A stretch of DNA of 64,000 bases from Pseudomonadota bacterium (lineage in GTDB: Bacteria; Pseudomonadota; Gammaproteobacteria; Burkholderiales; Gallionellaceae): assembly GCA_021783995.1 (NCBI GenBank), contig JAJXTH010000010.1, positions 1-64,000 on the forward strand, read 5' to 3'. Below are positions 42,527 to 51,740 of the stretch, one piece after another. The notes under the pieces were generated by a model. It was not told the DNA's origin. It saw only the letters and a program-made list of their open reading frames with translations, and made no database searches. The position numbers were made by a program, and so were the translations under genes. Numbering within the stretch: the stretch's first letter is position 1; each line of letters begins with the position of its first letter.

Positions 42527-43879
42527 ATGCTGGACAATCTGACGCAACGCCTCTCCGGCGTCATCAAGAATCTGCGCGGCCAGGCCCGTCTTACAGAGGC
42601 CAACATCCAGGACGCGATGCGCGAAGTGCGCCTGGCACTGCTCGAAGCGGACGTCGCCTTGCCTGTCGTCAAGGAATTTGCAGCCCAGGTCAAGGAGGCA
42701 GCACTGGGCCAGGAAGTCATCGGCAACCTGAACCCCGGACAGGCCTTCATAGGCGTGGTTCACCGCGAGCTCACGCGCATCATGGGCAAGCAAAATGATG
42801 CGCTCCATCTTGCCACCACGCCGCCCGCGGTGATACTGATGGCAGGCCTGCAGGGCGCGGGCAAGACCACCACCTGCGGCAAGCTCGCAAAGCTGCTTCA
42901 TGACCAGCAGAAAAAGAAGGCGCTCCTAGTCAGCTGCGACGTATATCGACCTGCGGCGATAGAACAGTTGCGCACGCTTGCGCAACAGCTCGACATCGAC
43001 TTCTTCGCCTCCGACATCAGCCAGCGCCCCGAGGACATCGCGCTTTCCGCTCTGGATTATGCGCGCAAGCATCACCACGACGTGCTGATCGTGGACACCG
43101 CCGGCCGCCTCGCGATAGATGAGGCGATGATGGATGAGATCAAGCGGCTGCACGCGAGTCTCAAGCCCATAGAGACGCTGTTCGTGGTGGATGCGATGAC
43201 GGGCCAGGACGCGGTGAACACCGCCAAGGCCTTCGGCGAGGCGCTGCCACTCACCGGCATCATCCTGACGAAAATGGACGGCGATGCGCGCGGCGGGGCT
43301 GCGCTCTCGGTTCGCCATATCACGGGCAAGCCGATCAAGTTCATCGGCGTGAGCGAAAAGCCAAGCGGACTCGAAGCCTTCCATCCCGAGCGCATGGCAT
43401 CCCGCATCCTGGGCATGGGAGACGTGCTGTCCCTGCTCGAGGAGGCGCAACGCGGCGTGGACCAGCAGGAGGCCGAGAAGCTTGCCAAGAAGATGCAGAC
43501 CGGCAAGAGCTTCGATCTCAACGACTTCAGGATGCAGATGGTGCAGATGCGCAAGATGGGCGGCGTCTCCGCGCTGATGGACAAGCTTCCCGCGCAGCTC
43601 ACCCAGGCAGCTGCGGATTCGAAAATGGACGACAAGGTCTTCAGCCGCATGGAAGGCATCATCAATTCGATGACGCCCATGGAGCGAAGCAAACCCGAAA
43701 TCATCAAGGCATCGCGCAAGAAGCGCATCGCCGATGGCGCGGGCGTCAAGGTGATGCATGTAAACCAGCTTCTGAACCAGTTCGAGCAGGCACAGAAGAT
43801 GATGAAGATGTTTTCCAAGGGCGGCGGCCTCGCCAAGATGATGCGCGGCATGGCCGGCAAGATTCCCGGGATGCGCTAA
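42527..43879 (+). CDS. ffh: Signal recognition particle protein
   Basis: GLQGAGKTTTCGKLAKLL, DTAGRLAIDEAMM, Met-rich M domain. Confidence 0.98.
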   Translation: MLDNLTQRLSGVIKNLRGQARLTEANIQDAMREVRLALLEADVALPVVKEFAAQVKEAALGQEVIGNLNPGQAFIGVVHRELTRIMGKQNDALHLATTPPAVILMAGLQGAGKTTTCGKLAKLLHDQQKKKALLVSCDVYRPAAIEQLRTLAQQLDIDFFASDISQRPEDIALSALDYARKHHHDVLIVDTAGRLAIDEAMMDEIKRLHASLKPIETLFVVDAMTGQDAVNTAKAFGEALPLTGIILTKMDGDARGGAALSVRHITGKPIKFIGVSEKPSGLEAFHPERMASRILGMGDVLSLLEEAQRGVDQQEAEKLAKKMQTGKSFDLNDFRMQMVQMRKMGGVSALMDKLPAQLTQAAADSKMDDKVFSRMEGIINSMTPMERSKPEIIKASRKKRIADGAGVKVMHVNQLLNQFEQAQKMMKMFSKGGGLAKMMRGMAGKIPGMR

Positions 43880-43930
43880 AGCAGGGCCGGGAAATCAGCG
43901 TTTAACGATTTACCACTCACTACCAAACTT

Positions 43931-44635
43931 ATGATCAAAGCCATTATTTTTGATGTGGACGGCACGCTTGCCGACACCGAAGACGGACACCGGCAGTCTT
44001 TCAACAAGGCCTTTCTCGACAGCGGACTCGACTGGAACTGGGATGTCCCCCTTTACGACAAGCTGCTCAAGGTGACCGGCGGCAAGGAACGCATCAAGTA
44101 TTTCGTGAACGACTTTCTTGAGAACTACGACAAGCCTGTTGACTTCGACGATTTCGTGAAGAATCTGCACGCCCTCAAGACCAGGCACTACACGGAGATG
44201 ATAGGCGAGGGCAACGTGCCGCTGCGCCCCGGCATCAAAAAACTGATAGAGGATGCCCATGCCGCGGGTATCACGCTCGCGATCGCCACCACCACCACGC
44301 CCGAAAACGTATCCGCGCTTCTCGAGGTGGGCCTTGGTCCGAACTGGGCTGATTATTTCTCGGCCAACGGCTCAGGTGACATCGTGCCAAAAAAGAAGCC
44401 CGCGCCGGACATTTATTTTTGGGTGCTTGAAAGACTGGGTTTGCAGCCTTCCGACTGCATCGCGCTGGAAGACTCGGAAAACGGTCTCAAGGCCAGCCTT
44501 GCAGCTGGCATCAGGACCTACATCACCACCAACTACTACACCAGCAGGCAGAATTTCGACGGCGCGGAGGCTGTGTTTGAAGACCTGTCCGATATTGAAA
44601 AATTCTACCGCACTGCCAAGCTTGCACTACCCTGA
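43931..44635 (+). CDS. cbbY: HAD-family hydrolase, CbbY-like
   Basis: IIFDVDGTLADTEDGHRQSFNKAF, KKKPAPDIYFWVL, ALEDSENGLKA. Confidence 0.92.
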   Translation: MIKAIIFDVDGTLADTEDGHRQSFNKAFLDSGLDWNWDVPLYDKLLKVTGGKERIKYFVNDFLENYDKPVDFDDFVKNLHALKTRHYTEMIGEGNVPLRPGIKKLIEDAHAAGITLAIATTTTPENVSALLEVGLGPNWADYFSANGSGDIVPKKKPAPDIYFWVLERLGLQPSDCIALEDSENGLKASLAAGIRTYITTNYYTSRQNFDGAEAVFEDLSDIEKFYRTAKLALP

Positions 44636-44695
44636 CAAACAATAAACAGCATATTCGGTTTAGAATACGACAATCAACAACTTTTAAGGAATCCC

Positions 44696-45376
44696 ATGTA
44701 CCAGATCGCCCCCAGCATCCTCTCCGCCAACTTCGCCAAGCTCGGTGAAGAAGTCGACAACGTATTGGCTTCAGGAGCTGACATCGTGCACTTCGACGTG
44801 ATGGACAATCACTACGTTCCCAATCTGACCATAGGCCCTCTGGTCTGCGAAGCCCTGCGCAAGCACGGCGTGACGGCTCCCATAGACGTGCACCTGATGG
44901 TCAAGCCCGTGGACCGCATCATCCCCGATTTTGCCAAGGCGGGCGCCACCTACATCACCTTCCACCCCGAGGCTTCCGAACACATAGACCGCACGATAGG
45001 CCTGATCAAGGAGTCCGGCTGCAAGGCGGGCCTGGTATTCAATCCTGCAACGCCGCTGGACGTGCTGGAATACACGCTGCCCAAGCTCGACATGGTGCTA
45101 TTGATGTCGGTCAACCCGGGCTTCGGCGGCCAGAAGTTCATCCCTTACGTGCTGGACAAGGCAAAAAAAGTGCGCGCGATGATAGACGCCGCAGGCCACA
45201 ACTGCAGGCTCGAGATCGACGGCGGCGTGGGCCCCGCGAACATCAGGGAAGTCGCTGCGGCAGGCGTGGACACCTTCGTTGCAGGTTCCGCGATCTTCAA
45301 TGCGCGCAAGGATACGGATGCGAACGGTTATGACACCGTGATCGCCGCGATGCGCGCAGAACTCGCCAAGGTCTAG
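44696..45376 (+). CDS. rpe: Ribulose-phosphate 3-epimerase
   Basis: [47 protein letters not shown]. Confidence 0.98.
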   Translation: MYQIAPSILSANFAKLGEEVDNVLASGADIVHFDVMDNHYVPNLTIGPLVCEALRKHGVTAPIDVHLMVKPVDRIIPDFAKAGATYITFHPEASEHIDRTIGLIKESGCKAGLVFNPATPLDVLEYTLPKLDMVLLMSVNPGFGGQKFIPYVLDKAKKVRAMIDAAGHNCRLEIDGGVGPANIREVAAAGVDTFVAGSAIFNARKDTDANGYDTVIAAMRAELAKV

Positions 45377-45386
45377 GCAGCAGAAC

Positions 45387-46085
45387 ATGAACCAGCATAT
45401 CAAAAGATATAACACTCCCGTGAGCGTCAAGGCCATCGTGATCGATCTCGACGGCACGCTGCTGCACACGGCACCCGAGCTCTCAGAGGCAGCCAACCGC
45501 ATGCTGCGCGAGATGGATTATGCGCCCGTCTCGCAGGAGCTTCTGGCAAGCTACATAGGCAACGGCATCAGCTGGCTGGTCAAGCGCGCCCTGACCGGCG
45601 ACATGCATGCGACGCCCGATGCCGCCCTTTACGACCATGCGCTGCCGATCTTCGAGAAGCACTACACCGAACTGCTCCTGCAGAGCAGGCCTTTCAACGG
45701 CGTGATCGAAGGGCTGGATGCGATGAAGGCAGCGGGATTCCGCCTGGGATGCATCACCAACAAGGTCGAGCGCTACACAAAGCCGCTGCTCGAAGGCATT
45801 GGGCTTTCCAAATATTTCGAGATCGTGCTTTCAGGCGACACGCTGCCTGAGAAAAAGCCTCATCCCATGCCACTGCTGCATGCGGCAAAATTCTTCGGCA
45901 TCCCCATTGAACAGTTGCTGCTGATCGGAGACTCGCTGAACGACACCGTTGCCGCGCGCGCCGCAGAATGCCCGGTGTTCTGCGTGCCCTACGGCTACAA
46001 CCACGGCGAACCTGTCGAGACGCTGGATCAGGATGCGGTGATTCCCAACCTCGTTGCCGCACTGCCCTTGATGAAGCTTGCCTGA
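45387..46085 (+). CDS. gph: Phosphoglycolate phosphatase
   Basis: VIDLDGTLLHTAPELSEAANRML HAD motif; between rpe and trpE. Confidence 0.93.
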   Translation: MNQHIKRYNTPVSVKAIVIDLDGTLLHTAPELSEAANRMLREMDYAPVSQELLASYIGNGISWLVKRALTGDMHATPDAALYDHALPIFEKHYTELLLQSRPFNGVIEGLDAMKAAGFRLGCITNKVERYTKPLLEGIGLSKYFEIVLSGDTLPEKKPHPMPLLHAAKFFGIPIEQLLLIGDSLNDTVAARAAECPVFCVPYGYNHGEPVETLDQDAVIPNLVAALPLMKLA

Positions 46086-46102
46086 ATCAGGATTGAGGAT
46101 CG

Positions 46103-46182
46103 AGGATTGAGGATGCAAAAAAGCAACTTGGCTGACATGGCAAAATCCACGTGTTTTGCCACCATCCTGCATCCTTCATCCT
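46103..46182 (+). repeat. Nested inverted repeats in gph-trpE intergenic region
   Basis: Outer arms AGGATTGAGGATGCA / TGCATCCTTCATCCT (13/15 pairs) enclosing TGGCAAAA-N8-TTTTGCCA; preceded by a direct AGGATTGAGGAT copy at 46089. Confidence 0.7.
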
Positions 46183-46197
46183 GACCTGGAGATTTTC

Positions 46198-47685
46198 ATG
46201 CCGCAACCGATCACGGAACAGGAATTCAAAGCGCTGGCAGAGCAGGGATACAACCGCATCCCGCTTGTCATGGAGACTTTCGCGGATCTCGACACCCCGC
46301 TGTCCTTATACCTCAAGCTTGCCAACCAGCCTTTCTCATATCTGCTCGAATCCGTCCAGGGAGGGGAGCGCTTTGGGCGCTATTCCTTCATCGGCCTGCC
46401 TGCAGACACACGCATCGCGGTGCGCGGCAGACAGATCACGCTGACCGAGAAAACCGGCGAAACGACTTTTTCCGCTGATAACCCGCTCGACTATATCCGT
46501 GAATACCAGTCGCGCTTCAGGGTCGCGCCGCTTACAGGACTTCCGCGATACACGGGAGGCCTTGCGGGCTATTTCGGCTACGAGACCATACGCTACATCG
46601 AGCCGCGCCTGAACCACGTGCAAAAGCCCGACGCGATAGGCACGCCCGACATCCTGCTGATGCTGACCGAAGAGCTCGCCGTAGTGGACAACCTGACCGG
46701 ACGCCTCACCTTCATCGTGTATGCCGACCCCGCCAAGGCCGATGCCTATGCGCTTGCTTTCAAGCGCCTCCATGAACTCATCGCGCAGCTCAGGCTGCCC
46801 GTCGAGATCCCCTTCGAGCCTGTTGCAAAGAAAAGCGAGGCGAGATCCGAGTTCGGCGAAGCATCGTTCAAGGCCGCGGTCGCAAAAGCCAAGCAGTACA
46901 TCTTCGACGGCGACATCATGCAGGTGGTGCTCTCCCAGCGCATGGTGCAGCCCTTTGCCGCATCGCCCCTTTCGCTATACCGCGCGCTGCGCAGCATCAA
47001 CCCTTCGCCCTACATGTTCTATTACGACATGGGCGACCATCACGTGGTAGGCTCATCGCCCGAGATACTGGCGCGGCTCGAAGGCGACACCGTCACGGTG
47101 CGCCCGATCGCGGGTACCCGCCCGCGGGGAAAATCGCAAGATGAAGACAGGGAGCTTGCAAAGGAGCTGCTTGCAGATCCCAAGGAGCTTGCCGAACACC
47201 TGATGCTGATCGACCTGGGCCGCAACGACATCGGAAGGGTCGCGCAGAACGGCACGGTCAGGCTCACCGAGAAGATGATCATAGAACGCTACTCGCATGT
47301 GATGCACATCGTCTCCAATGTCGATGCAAAGCTGAAACACGACCTTTCCGCGATGGACGTTTTGAAGGCCACCTTCCCTGCCGGCACGGTGTCGGGTGCG
47401 GCCAAGGTGCGCGCAATGGAAATCATAGACGAGCTCGAACCCACCAAGCGCGGAATCTATGCAGGCGCTGTCGGCTATCTGGGTTTCAACGGCGACATGG
47501 ATGTCGCAATCGCGCTGCGCACCGCAGTGGTGAAGGATGGCATGCTGTATGTGCAGGCAGGTGCGGGCATCGTCGCGGATTCGAATCCTGACAGCGAATG
47601 GCAGGAAACGCAGAACAAGGCACGCGCCGTGCTGCGCGCGGCTGAAATGGTGCTTGCAGGACTGGATGTGCAGGCGCATCGCTGA
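46198..47685 (+). CDS. trpE: Anthranilate synthase component I
   Basis: [53 protein letters not shown]. Confidence 0.97.
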   Translation: MPQPITEQEFKALAEQGYNRIPLVMETFADLDTPLSLYLKLANQPFSYLLESVQGGERFGRYSFIGLPADTRIAVRGRQITLTEKTGETTFSADNPLDYIREYQSRFRVAPLTGLPRYTGGLAGYFGYETIRYIEPRLNHVQKPDAIGTPDILLMLTEELAVVDNLTGRLTFIVYADPAKADAYALAFKRLHELIAQLRLPVEIPFEPVAKKSEARSEFGEASFKAAVAKAKQYIFDGDIMQVVLSQRMVQPFAASPLSLYRALRSINPSPYMFYYDMGDHHVVGSSPEILARLEGDTVTVRPIAGTRPRGKSQDEDRELAKELLADPKELAEHLMLIDLGRNDIGRVAQNGTVRLTEKMIIERYSHVMHIVSNVDAKLKHDLSAMDVLKATFPAGTVSGAAKVRAMEIIDELEPTKRGIYAGAVGYLGFNGDMDVAIALRTAVVKDGMLYVQAGAGIVADSNPDSEWQETQNKARAVLRAAEMVLAGLDVQAHR

Positions 47686-49292
47686 TGCTGCGCCTGACCG
47701 AGATCAAGCTGCCGATAGGCCATGCCGAAAAGGACCTCAGGGCTGCGATACTCAAGCGTCTGAATCTCGCTGAAACCGAGCTAACGGGATATACCGTTTT
47801 CAAGCGCGGCGTGGATGCGCGCAAATCCCATGCGATCCAGTTCACCTATACGCTGGATGTATCCGTGCAGAACGAGGCCGGCGTGATCGCGCGCTTTGCC
47901 GATGACAGGCGCGTGCGCATCGCACCGGACATGACTTACCGCTTCGTCGCTCATGCGCCCGCAAACTTTTCATCAAGGCCTATCGTCGTGGGCATGGGGC
48001 CCGCTGGGCTCTTCGCAGGACTTTTGCTCGCGCAGATGGGCTTCAGGCCTCTGATCCTCGAGCGCGGCAAGGAGGTGCGCGAAAGGACCAGGGACACATG
48101 GGGGCTATGGCGCAAGAGCGTGCTGAATCCCGAATCCAATGTGCAGTTCGGCGAAGGCGGCGCCGGGACATTTTCCGACGGCAAGCTCTACAGCCAGATC
48201 AAGGATACCCGTCATCTGAGCCGCAAGGTGCTTGAGGAGTTCGTCAAGGCGGGCGCACCGGAAGAGATCCTCTTTGTGAGCCATCCGCACATAGGCACGT
48301 TCCGTCTGGTCGGCATGGTCGAGAAGATGCGCGAGACCATCCAGTCCCTGGGCGGCGAGATCCGCTTCGAGAGCCGGGTGGACGACATCGCGATCATCGA
48401 CGGCTGCGTGCGCGGCGTGGTGCTCGCAAGCGGCGAGCGCATCGCTACGGACCATTTGGTGCTGGCTGTCGGCCACAGCGCGCGCGACACCTTCGAGATG
48501 CTGGCCAAGCGCGGCGTTTACATCGAGGCCAAGCCTTTCTCGATAGGATTCCGCATAGAGCATCCGCAGTCCCTGATAGACGCCGCGCGATATGGAAAGA
48601 ATGCGGGCAACGAACTTCTGGGCGCTGCAGACTACAAGCTCGTGCATCACGCGGCCAACGGGCGCTCCGTTTACAGTTTCTGCATGTGCCCCGGCGGGAC
48701 AGTGGTCGCGGCGACATCGGAAACCGGGCGCGTGGTCACCAACGGCATGAGCCAGTATTCCAGAAACGAGCGCAACGCCAATGCGGGCATCGTAGTAGGC
48801 ATCACGCCTGACGACTATCTGGGAGACGCGCTTTCAGGCATCGCGTTCCAGCGCCACTGGGAATCGCGCGCTTTCGAACTGGGTGGCGGAAACTATCAGG
48901 CGCCAGGCCAGCTCGTGGGCGATTTTCTGAATGGCGTGCCTTCGACGAAACTGGGCTCCGTGCATCCCTCCTATACGCCAGGAGTGCACCTGACCGATTT
49001 GTCCTCTGCCCTGCCAGACTATGCGATTTCAGCGATCAGGGAAGCGATTCCCGCATTCGCAAAGCAGATCAAGGGATTCGATCTTCCCGACGCCGTGCTG
49101 ACAGGAGTCGAGACGCGCACCTCTTCTCCGGTACGCATCAGGCGCAATGTTGACAACCTCCAGAGCATCAACACACGCGGGCTTTATCCGGCAGGAGAGG
49201 GCGCGGGTTACGCGGGCGGTATCATGTCGGCAGCCATTGACGGCATAGAGATCGCCGAAGCCGTCGCAAGAGGCATCTCTGCCCAGAGCTAG
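47685..49292 (+). CDS. FAD-dependent dehydrogenase, uncharacterised (COG2509-like)
   Basis: IVVGMGPAGLFAGLLLAQMG, FGEGGAGTFSDGKLYSQIKD, GEGAGYAGGIMSAAIDG. Confidence 0.9.
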   Translation: MLRLTEIKLPIGHAEKDLRAAILKRLNLAETELTGYTVFKRGVDARKSHAIQFTYTLDVSVQNEAGVIARFADDRRVRIAPDMTYRFVAHAPANFSSRPIVVGMGPAGLFAGLLLAQMGFRPLILERGKEVRERTRDTWGLWRKSVLNPESNVQFGEGGAGTFSDGKLYSQIKDTRHLSRKVLEEFVKAGAPEEILFVSHPHIGTFRLVGMVEKMRETIQSLGGEIRFESRVDDIAIIDGCVRGVVLASGERIATDHLVLAVGHSARDTFEMLAKRGVYIEAKPFSIGFRIEHPQSLIDAARYGKNAGNELLGAADYKLVHHAANGRSVYSFCMCPGGTVVAATSETGRVVTNGMSQYSRNERNANAGIVVGITPDDYLGDALSGIAFQRHWESRAFELGGGNYQAPGQLVGDFLNGVPSTKLGSVHPSYTPGVHLTDLSSALPDYAISAIREAIPAFAKQIKGFDLPDAVLTGVETRTSSPVRIRRNVDNLQSINTRGLYPAGEGAGYAGGIMSAAIDGIEIAEAVARGISAQS

Positions 49293-49400
49293 CCCGCATT
49301 TCTTCCGCTCGTCCGGACTTTTGCGCCGTTCGGCCTGTTGCATGAATACATTCCTGAAAAATTGGGGGACACTGCATCATCGCCAGAAAGTGATCCTCAA

Positions 49401-49883
49401 ATGAACATGCAGCGCGCAATGTCAGGATTCTCGATGATAGAGTTGCTCGTGACGATCAGCATACTGATCATCATGGCCACGCTCGGCACTGCGTCCTATC
49501 AGTATCTCGTCACCAGCACGCGCCTGAACGGCCAAATCAGCGGCATGCTGAACGGACTGAAGACGGCGCGCAGCGAAGCGATCAAGCGGGGGCAGGCAGT
49601 CGATTTCTGCCCCAATGCGGGCGGCGCATCCTGCGGCACGAATTGGGCAGCAGGATGGAACGTGATGTTGAACTCGACGCAGCTCAAGATAGGCGACCCC
49701 CTGACCCATGGTGACACCCTGACCAACACTGGAACAGGCTACCCCCAGTTCACGTCCGCCGGCTATACCTTCTTCACGGGCACGCTGTCATTGCATGACG
49801 CCAACAGCACTTCCAGTCTTTATCGGTGCATCGTCTTCAATGCCGGATCATGGACCACACAACAAGGGGCGGCATGTCCATGA
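49401..49883 (+). CDS. fimT: Type IV minor pilin FimT/GspH family
   Basis: Prepilin motif SGFSMIELLVTISILIIMATLG. Confidence 0.88.
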   Translation: MNMQRAMSGFSMIELLVTISILIIMATLGTASYQYLVTSTRLNGQISGMLNGLKTARSEAIKRGQAVDFCPNAGGASCGTNWAAGWNVMLNSTQLKIGDPLTHGDTLTNTGTGYPQFTSAGYTFFTGTLSLHDANSTSSLYRCIVFNAGSWTTQQGAACP

Positions 49884-50452
49884 AAATCCAACGCGGCTTT
49901 TCGATGCTAGAGGTATTGATCTCCATACTGGTCATCATGATAGGCGTGCTGGGCATCGCAGGCATGCAGATGCTGGCCATCAACAATTCCGAAAATGCCA
50001 GATATGAAGGCCAAGCCGCGATACTGGCCTCCAGTTTGGCAGCAGCCATGCAGGCCAATCCCGGATACTGGGCGCAGACCTCCACGCCCACCGCGACGAT
50101 CACGGTTTCAGGCACCACCATCAGTGTCGTTCCGGCCTATGGAGGCACCTGTCTTGGCATCACCTGTGCACCTCCACAGACGGCCTATTATGACCTGCAG
50201 AACTTCGCGACCGCGATGGCTGGCGTGGCGAACGTGGACGGCATCACTTACAACGGCACGGCGCTGCCTTCGGGCTCCGGAGCGATCTCCTGCACGCTGG
50301 CAACGGTGACGAATCCTGCGATCTGCACGATCACGCTGAGCTGGCTCGAGAAGAACACCGCATTGAGCAACGATGCAGGCTCAGCGGGTCAGCTGCAGAA
50401 CGCGACCGCACAGGCTCATACCTACCAAACGCTGGTGTCGATACAACCATGA
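49874..50452 (+). CDS. pilV: Type IV pilus minor pilin PilV
   Basis: Prepilin motif RGFSMLEVLISILVIMIGVLGIAGMQ; gene order. Confidence 0.9.
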   Translation: MSMKIQRGFSMLEVLISILVIMIGVLGIAGMQMLAINNSENARYEGQAAILASSLAAAMQANPGYWAQTSTPTATITVSGTTISVVPAYGGTCLGITCAPPQTAYYDLQNFATAMAGVANVDGITYNGTALPSGSGAISCTLATVTNPAICTITLSWLEKNTALSNDAGSAGQLQNATAQAHTYQTLVSIQP

Positions 50453-51177
50453 GAAAGCAACGCGGAATCAGTCTGGTAGAAATCATGGTGGCAATCACGC
50501 TGGGCCTGCTTCTGATGCTGGGTCTGGGGACGGTTTTCGTCTCCGTGTCGCAGACCTCGAAACTGAGGCAGAACATGTCTGGCGTACAGGACAACGAGCG
50601 CACCGCGATCGCCTTCCTGAACAACAGCATACGCAGCGCGGGATACTTCCCCAATCCGACGCCCTCGCTCGTTTTTGTGACATCCGCAGCCGAATTCCCT
50701 GCCTCAGGACTCTGGCTGCCGGGTCAGTCCATACTTGGGACTGGCGCGGGCACTGCGGGCACGGACACATTGAGCGTGCGCTTCATCGCCTCGACCAGTG
50801 GCACCGCAAGCCAGGGTTGCAGTGCCAGCCTGACCGCGGGCGATCTTTACACCGATGTATTCAGCGTTGCAGGCGGATACCTTACCTGCACAGAGACGGA
50901 CAACACGGCGGGCAGCACCACAACGGTCAACCTGGTCCCCAATCTCGCAGGTATGAACATATCCTATGGCATAGACCCGGCATGCACGGGGTCAGTGTCC
51001 GAATATCTGCCTGCCAGCACCTTTCCTGCAGCAGCATGGGCTGGCTCCTGCACGCAAGGCGAACAGCTCAAGACGGTCAGCATCGCCCTGCAATTCAACA
51101 ATCCGCTGGCAGGCCAGCCTTCCCAGCCGGCGACTGTGACGATCAACCAGACCATACCCTACATGATCGGATTGTGA
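50449..51177 (+). CDS. pilW: Type IV pilus minor pilin PilW
   Basis: RGISLVEIMVAITLGLLLMLGLGTVF; gene order. Confidence 0.9.
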   Translation: MRKQRGISLVEIMVAITLGLLLMLGLGTVFVSVSQTSKLRQNMSGVQDNERTAIAFLNNSIRSAGYFPNPTPSLVFVTSAAEFPASGLWLPGQSILGTGAGTAGTDTLSVRFIASTSGTASQGCSASLTAGDLYTDVFSVAGGYLTCTETDNTAGSTTTVNLVPNLAGMNISYGIDPACTGSVSEYLPASTFPAAAWAGSCTQGEQLKTVSIALQFNNPLAGQPSQPATVTINQTIPYMIGL

Positions 51178-51178
51178 C

Positions 51179-51718
51179 ATGAAACAAAAGGGCTTCATAC
51201 TCGTCGTCAGTCTCATATTCATGGCCGTGATGTCCATACTGGCGATCTACATGTTCAGCGGATTCACGACAGACGCCGTGCTCTCCGCGAACAGCCGCGA
51301 GAAGAGCCGCGCCCAGGATGCGGCCCAGTCTGCGCTCGACAATGCAGCGCTGTGGCTGGGGTCGGGTGCCAACACCTACAACGGTGCCACCTGGACTACA
51401 GGGGTCGCCTGCGGTGGGCCAAACGCAGCTGCTGTCATATGCAGCAATCCGCTGACCACTCCAGCTACTCTTCCCTGGCCATCCTACACGACTTTCACGC
51501 CGACCGGGATGACCGTGAATGCATCGGGCGGCGCTGCAAACATCTATGCCGCCAACACGCAATACTATATCCAATACCTGGGGCAGGCTCCCGGTGGCAC
51601 CTCGGCGGCGCTCTATCAGGTCACCGCGACCGCCCAGGGGGGCAACGTCACGGCCACCTCGGTGGTCCAGGCAGTCTATCTGGTGCAGTCAAATTCGAGT
51701 TGCGCCACATGTCCATGA
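51179..51718 (+). CDS. pilX: Type IV pilus minor pilin PilX
   Basis: [25 protein letters not shown]; gene order. Confidence 0.87.
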   Translation: MKQKGFILVVSLIFMAVMSILAIYMFSGFTTDAVLSANSREKSRAQDAAQSALDNAALWLGSGANTYNGATWTTGVACGGPNAAAVICSNPLTTPATLPWPSYTTFTPTGMTVNASGGAANIYAANTQYYIQYLGQAPGGTSAALYQVTATAQGGNVTATSVVQAVYLVQSNSSCATCP

Positions 51719-51740
51719 CATTCATCAGAGGAGAATAGCC

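Noticed and set aside
46137-46184. Short ORF ([15 protein letters not shown]) considered as a trp attenuator leader peptide
   Set aside because: Contains no Trp codons and no terminator with a U-tract follows.
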